Positions 22,139-33,072 of a stretch of DNA of 64,000 nt are shown here, in pieces (positions within the stretch are counted from its first letter, which is position 1; each line of letters starts with the position of its first letter). The notes beneath the pieces were generated by a model. It saw only the letters and a program-made list of their open reading frames with translations, ran no database searches and was not told the origin of the DNA. The translations under genes were made by a program, and so were the position numbers. Origin of the DNA: Cryptomeria japonica (Eukaryota > Streptophyta > Pinopsida > Cupressales > Cupressaceae); NCBI RefSeq assembly GCF_030272615.1, contig NC_081405.1, positions 158,021,954 to 158,085,953 of the forward strand, read 5' to 3'.

Positions 22139-24136
22139 CTACTCTACAAACTTAATCACATTCGGAGTCATAGACACAAGATCATCAGGTGAGACAGAGG
22201 AATCAGTAGTATCAATCGCATTAGAGGTATGAGAAGGTAATGGATCAGTAAAAATCTGAAGATTTTGGTTAGGAGGAGCTACAGATGTATTGCCTTTATC
22301 ATTCACTCCAGAAACAGAAATAGTATTATTATAAATCAAATCTTGAATTTTACCCTTTAAAGCAAAACATTTTTCAGTATCATGCCCAGGTTGACGATGA
22401 AATTGACAAAAAGATTTGTTATCAAAATAGGGTGAATTAATCTTTGCAAGATCTATTTTCCTTATAGGAGGAAGAGTAAGCACATTTTGTTCCAATAACT
22501 TATTCATAATACTATGCAATGATTCATTCAAAGGAGTAAACTTTCTTTCTTTCTTGAAAAACTTAGAAATAGGAGGCACACCTGATGCTGCATTCACATT
22601 GTTGTTGATGATGTTTTCATTGAATTTGATGGAATCTCTGTTCGGTTTAAACTTTCCAAATGGTTGTTGACTACTATCACCCTTATCACTTGGAGCCATA
22701 GGATGTGATTGTTCCATTTGACTCACAGTCAGTTGATAATTGTGAAGAGTTGCACACAACTGTTGGAAAGAAGTAAACTCAGAAAATAGAAGTTTATCTC
22801 GAATATCTTTTTGTAAATTAGAAATAAAGATTCTTTGAATATCATTGTCAGGCACTAGAAAAGAAATTTGAGCATACAAATGCTTATATCTACCAATGAA
22901 ATCAATCACTTTTTCTTTAACACCTTGTTTGCAATGCATTAAATCAATCAAAGTAACTTTAGGACTTATATTGTTTTGAAATTGTTGAATGAAAGCATTT
23001 GCAAGTTGTTCGAAAGAAGAAATAGAATAGGAAGGCAACGAGCAATACCATTGTAGGGCTTTATCTCTTAATGTTCTAGTAGACAGTTTTGCGAGCAACC
23101 TTTGGTCATAAGCAAAATCGGTACATATTGTTTGAAAGGTCTTAACATGTGTTAGAGGATCACCCTTACCATTATAAAGCTCCAAATGCGAAATTTCAAC
23201 ATGTTTAGGGGGAATAGCTCGAACAATGTCAAGAGAAAGTGGGCTCGCAACATCAAATGTGGGCACACTAAACTTAGATTGATTCATAGAGGCAATTTGT
23301 TGCTGTAAAGAAGAGACAGTTTGTGCAAGATTGTTAATGGTCGCTTCAGTCGAAGAGTTCATATTAGATGTGTTAGATTGTGATGGAGGTGTTATGTTAT
23401 TGAAAGAAGGTAGAGAGTAAGGTGGTGGGACACTATGATAGTTAGTCATAGGAGATGATTGGACAGGAGGAACACTACAAGGAGGAATGGAAAACGAATT
23501 GCCCCCTTGTGTCATGTTCATTTGTGGTGATATAATAGGAACACTTATTGAAGGAATGAATGAAGAAGTCGGATTGAATGAAGGAAGAGGGTTGATTGAA
23601 GAAGAGGGATTGCCCCCATGACTAGTGATCATAGGAGTAATGTCTTGTATTGAAGTAGTCATTATGTTTGATGTAAAAGTAGGTATACTAGCAATAGAAG
23701 TCGTCAAAGCAATAGAATGATTGTCTTGAGTAGGAGGTTGTGTATAACCCAAAGTTTCAGCACAACTCTTCATAGGCATCACATTTGAATCCATAATGTG
23801 TGCAATACCATGCAAAATATCAATTCCATTCTTATCACTTTGAAGCATACGTTTTAGACCCTCAATTAAAGGAAGAGCTTGACTATCAGGGTATTCTTGA
23901 GACATCCATTGTCAAAAATCATCAAATTGGTTATCCAATTTTGAAAGTTGTTCTACAGAAACCTCATGGAGAGCTTCTTCATCATTAAGAGGATTAGAGG
24001 AATTACCCATGTCCTCGTTAAAAAGGCCATTCAAATTAGGTTCCATCTCCTCGGTAATTACACCTTGGAAGGACTTAATTCTAAGGCTTCGTCTAACGGG
24101 AATAGTGTAAGTAGGACTTATTGTTGTAAAACTCAT
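22139..24136 (-). CDS. element 2 Gag protein, one in-frame TGA
   Basis: The capsid-nucleocapsid protein of a Ty3/Gypsy element packages element RNA into cytoplasmic particles. The ATG at 24136 (MSFTTISPTYT) opens a frame interrupted only by TGA at 23912-23914; the rest is open for 588 codons to TAG at 22139. A Pro/Ser/Asn-rich region with a short helix (NNLAQTVSSLQQQIASMNQS) precedes the retrotransposon-gag core: HLELYNGKGDPLTHVKTFQT, then KALQWYCSLPSYSISSFEQL, then FIGRYKHLYAQI. Near the C-terminus FCQFHRQPGHDTEKC forms a modified zinc knuckle, C-x2-H-x4-H-x4-C. Same frame as the downstream protease, so Gag-protease would need readthrough of the TAG, or the TAG is simply a mutation. Confidence 0.85.
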
Positions 24137-24186
24137 GCACTAAAGAAAGAGAGAAAATTTTGAATTTTAGAGGTAGCAAATTTTAG

Positions 24187-24970
24187 TAAAATCAGCCAAT
24201 CTTCTAGATTTAAGCTGTTAAATACAATCAGGACAATCTCCCGAAATTTCAAAAAAAATGTCCGGGACCGTGGCACTCGGGGTGCACACGGTCCTCGCAA
24301 CTTTTTTCGAAATTTGCAGGGATGAAAGTTATGATGATTTTACAGCTAACCTTAAAAAATTGAGTGATTTTATGATCTGTAGATAGGCCAAATTAAAGTT
24401 GCAATCTCAAAATTGAACCCTACCCAGATTGTCGAAAAATGCAAAATTTGAATTTTGAAAAAGAGAGGGAAACTGAAATTTTGGATTTTATGATTTTAGA
24501 GGGAATACCAAAAGCAATGAAAGTTTTGAAAATTAACAATTGACTCAATTTCATGCAAAATTCGAATTTAAAAGTGGAAGTCAAGGTTGTTGCAATTAAC
24601 CACTTAATTTCAAAAGTCACAAACTGCAAAAATTTGAATAAAACACTGAAATTTTGAATGAATGCTAACACACTTTTCAGATTTAGGATAGTAAGAAACA
24701 CAATTTTGACATGAATTTCAGTTTCAACAATTTTTGAATGATTAGAAGCCTCAATCCAAGCAATCGCTAGACCAACTTTGACTTTAATTTTGAAGGTATT
24801 AAAATTGATAAAATCAGCCAAAATTCTGGATTTTAGCAGAAAAATACAGTAAGATCTAGCTCCCGAAATTTCAGAAAAAATGTCGGGGACGATGGCGCTC
24901 GGAGTGCACACGGTCATCACAACTTTTTTCCAAATTTTCAGGGATGAAAGATATTATGATTTTATTGCGG
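24187..24970. repeat. two-copy leader repeat in element 2, about 622 bp apart
   Basis: Blocks at 24187-24350 and 24809-24970 share AAAATCAGCCAA, CTCCCGAAATTTCA, a GC-rich core ending GTGCACACGGTC, and CAGGGATGAAAG in order. The GC-rich core also occurs in both LTRs (19094-19131 and 25683-25717). The leader (24137-25300) has no conserved coding region. Confidence 0.8.
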
Positions 24971-25300
24971 AATCCAAAGTTACAGCTGATTTGGAGATGT
25001 TTTGATCAGTGAAATTGTCGGACAAAGGTTGAATCAAGAGGGTTTCAAAAATTAGGGTTTTGACATTTAACCACCTAATTTTCAGAATTAAAGCACAAAT
25101 ATGAATTGGCAATTTGCAATAGAAGGGTAGATCTGAAACAAGCATTAACAATTAAACATTTCACAAGCTCAATTACTAAAAAGAAAATTTAGGGTTTTTA
25201 TGCAATTGACCTCTAAAATTTTGCAAAAGATCAAACATGGAAATGTAATCAAGGAATCCAATTTTCAAATCTAACCATGAATAATCAGAAAGGATGTTCA

Positions 25301-25314
25301 CGTCGGGTTCACCA
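25301..25314 (-). promoter_or_regulatory. primer binding site of element 2
   Basis: The minus strand reads TGGTGAACCCGACG, three bases (TTT) after the CTTTACA end of the 5' LTR. It is identical to the site at 11088-11101. Confidence 0.85.
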
Positions 25315-25317
25315 AAA

Positions 25318-26532
25318 TGTAAAGCGAAAAAATCAAACCCTAGTCGTTCTCCCCCTCCCCAACTCCAGGGAGAGAGAAGGGAGAGTCACTAGGGTTGATG
25401 GTTTTCACTTAGGAGAGACTTTACATTCAAAAGAGGGGTTGAAACCCACAAGATCCAATCCCACGCAATGCAAGATTGGATTCTATATGAGTTTCAAGGG
25501 TTGTGATAGCAAGGATACCCTCTTTTGTAAAGAAATGTGGAAAGAATGATTGAACTAGGAATGCATGTAAAGTAGGAAAGATTCACTTATAAACAGAGAT
25601 AGGAATATGATATGAAGCTGCGGACCTGGAATTAGCAGTAAAATGTCGAGACGGCGCTGTCCTGCAAATTTGAGCAAAAGTTGACGGGACGATGGCCCCG
25701 ACGTGCACACGGTCCTCCGAAAAATCCGTGAAACGAAGGGGGATCTGTTCGTCTCTGCACAAGGATTCCAAATCTTCAATTTCAGCTGCATACCTGCAAC
25801 CTACACACAAAAAAGCGAAGACGATTGGGGGGTTAGGGATGAGGGGTTTGCCTTTAGGTCAAACCCCGGTTTTGGAATTAACCAAGAAATGAGAAATTGC
25901 TGTAAATGTAAATGTTTGTAATGTAAAACAAGTACTAGTACCTTGTTGTAAGAATGTTTGTATTCTTACATGCGAAGGTGTAGATGTTTTTGTATGTTGT
26001 ATGTTGTATGTGATATGTGATCTCCTCTTCAATGGTTGAATCCTTGTCTTGAATGCAACACTTAGCCTTGAATGGAGACTTAGAATGATCAATTGCTTGA
26101 AGGAAATGCTTGAATGCTTGAATGTTTGAATATCATTTCCATGTCTTGTCACATATGTCCTTCCTCCTTTTCTCCTACCCCCCAAATGGGAGAGGAAATG
26201 TCGTTTATATACTTGTCAATTAGGGTTAAAACACTGATTTTTTCGACCTTGGGCTGACCAGGAAGTATTATTTTCCAAATTGCAAACATAAAGACCTGAA
26301 GCCCCATAAGAGACCGGGCCCAAAATAGGGCCAGGGACCAGGGCGCTGGGCGCCATGGTCCCACCTCCAGGGACAGCAGGGTGCAAGGAGGATCAGGCCA
26401 GGGTGCTGAAAAATGCAGTTTTTGGTGTCATGAACAAGTTTCGGGGTCTCCATTCAGGTTCCGTGTTGCATCGCCATCATGAAGACCCAAATGCGGTCAA
26501 AATTGCAAGTGTCGCAATTTTAGGACGCTACA
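25318..26532 (-). repeat. 5' LTR of element 2 (1,215 bp)
   Basis: Right copy; the 5' LTR in the element's orientation. It differs from the left LTR by scattered substitutions and lacks the ~40-bp internal duplication. A TATA box (TATATAAA, minus strand, 26204-26211) lies about 320 bp into the LTR and would drive element transcription. Confidence 0.92.
26204..26211 (-). promoter_or_regulatory. TATA box in the 5' LTR of element 2
   Basis: The minus strand reads TATATAAA. It is kept in both LTR copies. Confidence 0.5.
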
Positions 26533-27344
26533 CTCTACAAAGTCTACAAGCATGACTTTGAAGAAAGATGCATGTTGATTAAAGCCCTTCTCACTGCATT
26601 TCTCTGCATGCTTGAAGATGATGGTAGATATTGTCATTTCTAAATGGCAATATATTCACTTGACATAGTGTGTGAAAGTTTACAAAATTTAATCACATTG
26701 CCAAAATGAGGGAATAGTATTTACACACAAAATTTAATCTCATTAATGCACAAAGAGCAAACGGTGTTGTGTTTGGTTGCAAATTTTTGCAGTTCTTGAA
26801 AAGAAAACTTAAAAAGTAGCTAAATATTGATAACCCCAAGGAATATGTACCATCACCAAGAGTAAACATAAAGGCTTTATGATAATCACTTCAACTGAAA
26901 TGCTTGATAATAAATGAAAAGGTAGGATTATATACCATAAAAGTACGTCCCTTCAAATTATATTGAGTGAACCCACTATGTTGACGCAAAAATCATAATG
27001 TGATAGTGTTGTATATCATAAAAAAGACCTGCATGAGCATAAAGGTTTTGCGATAATTATATCATCAAAAATTCTCAAATAGTGTTGTCTATTATCAAAA
27101 ATTGTAATGATCATCAAATGCATGATAATAAGTCGTGTTGCAAAAATATGTCCCTTCGAATTATATTAAGTGTACCCACTATGTGTATGCAAAAACCATG
27201 TTGCAAAAAAAAATGTTCATCAATAGACCTGCATTTTGAACACATCCTTGATATACACGTAACAAACTTGAACATTAAGGTTTTATGATCATTGTTTGAA
27301 ATGAAATGCATGATAAAAAAAAATAAGGCACCATTGAAGACCTA
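26533..27344. repeat. degenerate ~200-bp repeats, no gene
   Basis: ATAAAGGCTTTATGATAATC (near 26,870), ATAAAGGTTTTGCGATAATT (near 27,037) and ATTAAGGTTTTATGATCATT (near 27,273) are diverged copies. CCCTTCAAATTATATTGAGTG and CCCTTCGAATTATATTAAGTG show the same for a neighbouring block. This is the 3' flank of locus B. Confidence 0.6.
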
Positions 27345-30309
27345 CTACTCAAGTATGTCTGAAGGGTCATCTCTTTGCTTAAGAGTATCTAGTATTGCTT
27401 CATGATCAACAGTAGTCACTATCCATAGGTCTTTGGTCTTCGGTTTTTCTTGATGCTTCAACAACTTGATGTTTGTAGCTATAATAAGGTGTGAATACAT
27501 GAGAATGGTTTTGTGTCTCTCATAGTCTTCAAATGCAGGTATGCCATTATTTCTAATCATGTAAGTTTGCAACCGAGTTCCCACAACAAGAACTGAACCT
27601 GTAGGATATGTGAACCCATCATCATCTGTCACTAGTTATGTTAGCTTCTATTTTACCTGTACACATCGTTCCAACCAATATTTTGATCTCTCTGCATTCC
27701 CTTGCAGTGCAACAACTGCAAAAACATGTCCTGGCTGTACAAGATCTGATGGACAGTCATACTCAAGTGAACTTTCCATGTCATTGTTTAACAAGGATAT
27801 TATTTGAGATAAAGGAGTTAGATATTGTGGAACCCACGTATCAACCCAATCACACTGAACACAACTCTGACAAAAACAAGCCAACACTCATGTCCAAATG
27901 GTCCATGTACTTGCATCTGAGCTAAGAAATGAGTGCATCTTTAAAGAATCTTTAACTGTTTGACAATCCAATCTATCTCCCACTATGCCCTCCTCAACCA
28001 GCCAAAATAATTTGGCCACTACTGAATCAAGAGTACCTCCATGTGACAATGTTGAACTACACCAATCAACAATAGAACTTGCATCAGATGAATTTGCACC
28101 TAAAATCCTCAATTGCTTCTTAACTAGAGCTCTCTTAAAACAGGCACTTGCTCCATCATGCTCCCCTTTCCCATGCCTCACCTCAAAAGAACACCAAATA
28201 TGAGGTATATTCATCTCTACCTACATTATACTCAACCAATAAAACATATGGGCTTTCTTGAATTGACCTGTACAGTTATCTGACCATATGATATGTTGAT
28301 CAATTGCAATATCTTTCTCATGCAAGAACTCAAAAAAATTATTGAAAGAATGTTTCACATACTCCAAGGATTGTGATCCATCATCACTCATATAAAAATG
28401 CTACTCCCTAATTATCTTCCTGCCCTCTTCTATACTATTAGAAGCATGTCTATATGTAATGTGAACAAAAATAGCAATCTGGATTCAATTGTAGTGCTGA
28501 GACTATACCTCATTTTGTGGTTGCAATGTATAGTTCTTAGAAAAATCAACCACCAATACAATAGTGCCAATCGGGAAAGAGTTCTTACACATCTTGAACT
28601 ATTGATCCAACCACTCAAACCAGTGGGTGTGCCTTGCAGACTTGTAGAAAATATTTTCCTTAAAATATAAAATAAAATCAGCAACACTCACTTCTCTTGA
28701 GACTAAATCGCATCTAGAACCTTCACCTCCACTCTTCAAAGTATATTTCACTGTCTCATATCTTTTATCTCAACATAATTATTTCCAAACTCGTTTTCAC
28801 TGCATTCATGAAAACATGAAACAAACTTTGACAACTCACCATATTGTGAGCACTTCTCATTCAAGCAATCATTTATATAGAAATAGTATCCATAATCTCT
28901 AGGGCATAAAAATAGATCTTGCAAGTCTCTTGATGATCTTGGAAATAGCATTGCACCACACTCCTGGAACATCTCATTAGTATGCATAGTAGAATGAATA
29001 TGGCATAAAAGTTCATTGTACATTGAAAACCCCATATGGTACTTGCAACAACAAGTATTACGAATCTTAAGAGGTATAAAATCAAATGGTTTCAAATATT
29101 CAAATGCCCTTTGTGATATTTGCAAAGTTGGATGTACTTCACAAAATGTTTTGTACAACATTGTTTGGCTTGATTCCAAGAAATGTTTGGGATGCGGTGT
29201 GCGGTCTCGGTTGTCGATTCTTAATTTCAAAACATCCTTTACATCGGGTGATACTCTAGAATTAGAGTGCCAAAATTGTTGAATCTCCTCCTTCACATTG
29301 TTAGTCAACTTTCTTTCAACACGTAGAAGCCTCCCACCAAAAGACCATGTATCATGTTGAAGTGGATTGTCAAGTCTTTGTCTTTGTGCAAGTGCTCTAT
29401 CCAAAGTTTTACAGTTTATGTTCAAATCAACACAAGTTTGTCTCATTTGACGAGCCTTCTTCAATTGATGGCTTACTAATGAGATTGTAATCATTCTTTG
29501 AGCAACTCTCTTATCTCTTTCCTTGGTATTCTTTCCAATAGAGTTGAGAGGATCAAATAGATTTTTGGCAATAATAGAATTTCTCTCCATATTCTTGTTC
29601 ATACGAATCTTCAATTTGTTTAGCAATGGTCTCATCTTTATCATCTTTAGCAATTGAACAAAAAGTTGGCATTTCTCGGTCAATGGCTTATTGCTAAAAT
29701 TTTGGTCAAAAAGTTGTGTAGCCCATAATCGAACAGTTCTTGTTGACCTCTTTCCTACAAGATTCACAATAATGTTCTCATCAATTTCAAGTAACCATTT
29801 TGGGCTTCTTGAAGGTCTTGGATTTGGAATTTGTCTTTCATCCATGAGAGGGTCTTCATTTTTGAAGTAATTAGGTGCTACATATTGTTCACATGGTTGA
29901 GCAGTTCACCTTAAATGTCAAATTTTTCCATATTTTCACCTCCAATGTCAAAATTTTCCAAGTGTTCAGCTCCTATGTCAAAATTTTCTACATTTTCACC
30001 TCCAATGTCAATTTTTTTCATGTTTACACCAAAATTATGGAAACCTTCATTGTCAATGCCCAAATTTTGACTTTCCATTCTCACATCATGTTGGGCATTT
30101 TCACTTTCAAAATCTACATTTTCATTTTCAATAACTTGTTCAACATTTTCAAATTCAATTTCCTCTTCTCTTGAAGTAACATTAGCAATATTTAACATAC
30201 TTTATCTTCTCCTCCTATGACCTTCTCTATCTCTTTCTCTATACACTTCAATTTGGTCATTTGAAAACTTTATTTTGTGTTCAGACTTCTGATGACTACT
30301 ACTCCCCAT
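27345..30309 (-). pseudogene. DDE-transposase-like gene, locus B, nearly full length
   Basis: In coding order: ATG at 30309 (MGSSSHQKSEHKIKF), a basic stretch, then short repeats of NFDIGGEN (30,050-29,911); an open 365-codon block (29845-28748) with CQLFVQLLKMIKMRPLLNKL, SRVSPDVKDV, TPHPKHF, ISQRAFEYLKPF, NTCCCKYHMGF and CLNEKCSQYG; a frameshift near 28,765; then GTIVLVVDFSKNYTLQPQNE, a segment with HFYMSDDGSQS, IIWSDNCTGQFKKAHMFYW and FEVRHGKGEHDGASACFKRA; then C..C..C..WVDTW, SDLVQPGHVFAVVA and YPTGSVLVVGT. Candidate catalytic Asp codons are at 28545-28547 (VVDF), 28278-28280 (WSDN) and 28155-28157 (EHDG). About eight stops, several at likely CAG sites, inactivate it. The block order VxDFSxNY, then SDxxxxQ(F/Y)K, then HGKGxxDG recalls, from memory, a transposase-like family abundant in animals. 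It lacks the intron of locus A. Identity is inferred; homology to locus A is seen. Confidence 0.78.
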
Positions 30310-30479
30310 TTACCTCCACAAAGATGCTCCTAAATGATTGACAATGTAAGATTTGACTTTAAGAATATCTTAAAAGCACAAATTTGACTCAACCTATCTG
30401 AAAACCCATGATTATCGACAGAAACCAGAATGTAAAGAATGTGGGCCATTGGAATACATAAAATGGCCCACAAGGCTCT

Positions 30480-30630
30480 TTTTTATTTATAGCAATTGGA
30501 TATCCGATTTTAATGCATAACTTTGGGGTCCCAAAAAAAATTCTCGTTACTGCCTTTTTTTTAACTGTTGCCACATTAATGGCTGTGGCAGAAATCAGAT
30601 ATCTGATTATATCAGATATCCAATTTTAGT
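30480..30630. repeat. GATATCCGAT / AGATATCTGAT repeat motifs
   Basis: GGATATCCGATTTTA near 30,490 and ATCAGATATCTGAT (a 14-bp perfect palindrome near 30,595), then ATCAGATATCCAATTTTAG. Close relatives occur near 9,600 (inverted), 11,460, 33,165 and 45,830, always beside AT-rich or GA-rich repeat DNA. Confidence 0.65.
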
Positions 30631-30640
30631 AATCATTTTT

Positions 30641-30642
30641 TT

Positions 30643-30699
<57 letters not shown>

Positions 30700-30991
30700 G
30701 GGGAGGGAGAGAGAGGGGGGTAGGGGGAGAGAGATATTAAGGGACAGAGAGAGATTAGGGGAGAGGGAGAGAGAGAGAGATTGGGGGGAGAGGGAGAGAG
30801 AGAGAGATTGGGGGGGTAGAGAGAGATTAGGGGAGGGAGAGAGAGATTAGGGTAGAGGGATAGACAGAGATTAGGAGAGAGAGAGATAGAGATAGAGAGA
30901 GATATATTAGGAGAGAGGGAGAGAGAGAGAGACTAGGGGAGAGGGAGAGAGAGAGAGAGAGATTAGAGGAGAGGGGGAGAGAGATTAGGGG

Positions 30992-31029
<38 letters not shown>

Positions 31030-31134
31030 AAAGGGAGAGAGAGAGAGATATTAGGGGAAAGGGGGAGAAATATTAGGGGAGAGGGGGAGAGAGAGAGATT
31101 AGGGGAAAGGAAGAGAGAGAGATTAGGGGAGAGG

Positions 31135-31199
<65 letters not shown>

Positions 31200-31416
31200 G
31201 GGGAGGGGGAGAGAGAGAGTAGGGGAGGGGGAGAGAGAGAGTAGGGGAGAGAAAGAGATTAGGGTAGAGAGAGAGAGATTAGGGGAAAGGGGGAGACAAA
31301 GAAAGATTAGGGGAGAGGGAGAGAGAGAGAGATGAGAGGAGAGAGGGGGGAGGGGGGAGAGAGAGAGAGATGGGGGGAGGGAGAGAGATTAGGGGAGAGG
31401 GGGAGAGACTAGGGGA

Positions 31417-31494
<78 letters not shown>

Positions 31495-31704
31495 AGGGAG
31501 GGGGTAGGGGAAGAGAGATTAGGGGATAGAGAGAGAGAGAGATTAGGGGAGAGGAAAAGAGAGAGATTGGGGGGAGAGAGAGATATTAGGGGAGAGGGAG
31601 AGAGAGAGATGAGGGGAAGGGGAGAGAGAAATATTAGGGGAGAGGGGGAGAGAGAGAGAGAGATTAGGGGAGAGGGAGAGAGAGATTAGGCAAAAGGGAG
31701 GGTT

Positions 31705-31755
<51 letters not shown>

Positions 31756-31983
31756 AGGGGAGAGGGGGAGAGAGAGATTAGGGGAGAGGGGGAAAGAGAG
31801 AGACTAGGGGAGAGGGAGAGAGAGAGATTAGGGCAGAGGGGTCAAGAGAGAGAGAGAGAGAGATTAGGGGAAAGAGGGAGAGAGAAAATGATGAGGGGAG
31901 ATGGGGAGAGATAGAGAGATTAAGGGAGAGGGAGAGAGAAAGAGAGAGACTAGGGGAGAGGGAGAGAGAGATATAAGGAAAGA
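30641..31983 (+). repeat. (GA)n and GATTAGGGGAGAGG microsatellite, about 1.3 kb
   Basis: Almost purely purine on the plus strand, with long (GA)n runs at 30,641-30,695, 31,140-31,196 and 31,425-31,490, interspersed with the word GATTAGGGGAGAGG. Such tracts can adopt triplex or other non-B forms and are hard to assemble, so the length is uncertain. Confidence 0.92.
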
Positions 31984-32710
31984 GGGGTCATATGACCCCT
32001 TAGGACCCATATTGACCCAATATGGTGTCACAAGGGGTCATATGACACAATATGACTCCTTAGGATAGAATATGGCTCATAACAACACAATTTTGTGTCG
32101 TAAGGGGTCATAGGTTGTCTTAACAGGACATAGGACCCAATATGAATCTCTAGGACACAATATGCCCCATAATAACACCGTATAGTGTCATAAAGGGTCA
32201 TATTGTGTCCTAAGGGGTCATATAGTGTCTTAAGGGGTCATATGACACAATATGACCCATAATAACATAATTTGGTGTCATAAGGGGTCATATATTGTCC
32301 TTAGGGGTCATATGGTATCCCATAATGACCCAATATGACCCATAACGACCCAATATGGTGTTATAAGGGGCCATATGTTGTCCTTATGGGTCATATGGTA
32401 TCCCATGACCCCTTAGGACACCGTATGACTCCTAACGACACCTTATGATGTCATAAGGGATTATTAGGGGTCATATGACCAATAAAAACATTGTATAGTG
32501 TCCTAAATGGTCATATTGTGTCCTAATCCTTAGGGGTCATATGGTATCCCATGACCCCTTAGGACACCATACGATCCCTAATGACAGCATATGGTGTCAT
32601 AAGGTGGCAAGATGAACCATTATTACAATATAAAAAGTAGTGCCAATAATTCTTACAAACATTTGACACCTAAGGGGTCATAGCACACAATATGAACCCT
32701 TAGGACACAA
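31984..32710. repeat. palindrome-rich GGGGTCATA / TATGACCCC repeat
   Basis: The words GGGGTCATAT, ATATGACCCC, TAGGACAC and TGGTGTCATAA recur dozens of times in both orientations. The first copy forms the 18-bp perfect palindrome AGGGGTCATATGACCCCT at 31983-32000. No coding capacity. Confidence 0.88.
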
Positions 32711-32711
32711 T

Positions 32712-33055
32712 ATGACCACTTCCCCCACCCTCCCTCTCTCTGTCTCTCTCCCTTCCTCCTCCCTATCTCTCTCCCCCCTCCCCTCCTCTCCCCCCCTCTC
32801 CCCTAATATCTCTTTCTCCCCTCCCCCCCCCACTCTCTATCTCTCTCCCTCTCCCCTAATCTCTCTATACCCCCCCCCGCTCTCTCTCTCTCTCTCTCTC
32901 TCCTTAACCTCTCTATCTCTCTCTCCCTTCCCCCCTCCCCCCTCTCTCTCTCTCTCCCCTAATCTCTCTATCTCTCTATCTCTCTCTCCTTTCCCCCCTC
33001 TCCTTTCCCCCTCCCTATCTCTCTCTCCCCCCACTCCCCCCCTCTCCCTAATATC
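32712..33055. repeat. CT-rich microsatellite
   Basis: Almost purely pyrimidine on the plus strand (CCCCTAATCTCTCT, CTCTCTCCCC). It is the reverse complement in kind of the GA tract at 30,641-31,983. The 122-codon open frame here is only Ser/Pro/Leu low complexity and is not a gene. Confidence 0.9.
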
Positions 33056-33072
33056 ATATACTAATATATTTA

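Larger units (their letters stand above)
18731..26532 (-). mobile_element. element 2: complete non-autonomous Gypsy-type LTR retrotransposon (Gag-protease only)
   Basis: Two near-identical direct repeats bound it (18731-19985 and 25318-26532), each TGTAAAGCG...CGCTACA on the plus strand. The element reads on the minus strand: primer site TGGTGAACCCGACG (25301-25314) three bases inside the right LTR, purine tract AAAGTGGGGGCTAAA (19986-20000) next to the left LTR, and one coding frame between (24136-20744). The flanks CTCTG (18726-18730) and CTCTA (26533-26537) are a near-perfect 5-bp target duplication. The internal part is only 5.3 kb and holds no reverse transcriptase, RNase H or integrase, so it must borrow them. 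This fits the Gag-only class called TR-GAG, with a protease domain added. The high LTR identity suggests a fairly recent insertion. Confidence 0.93.
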
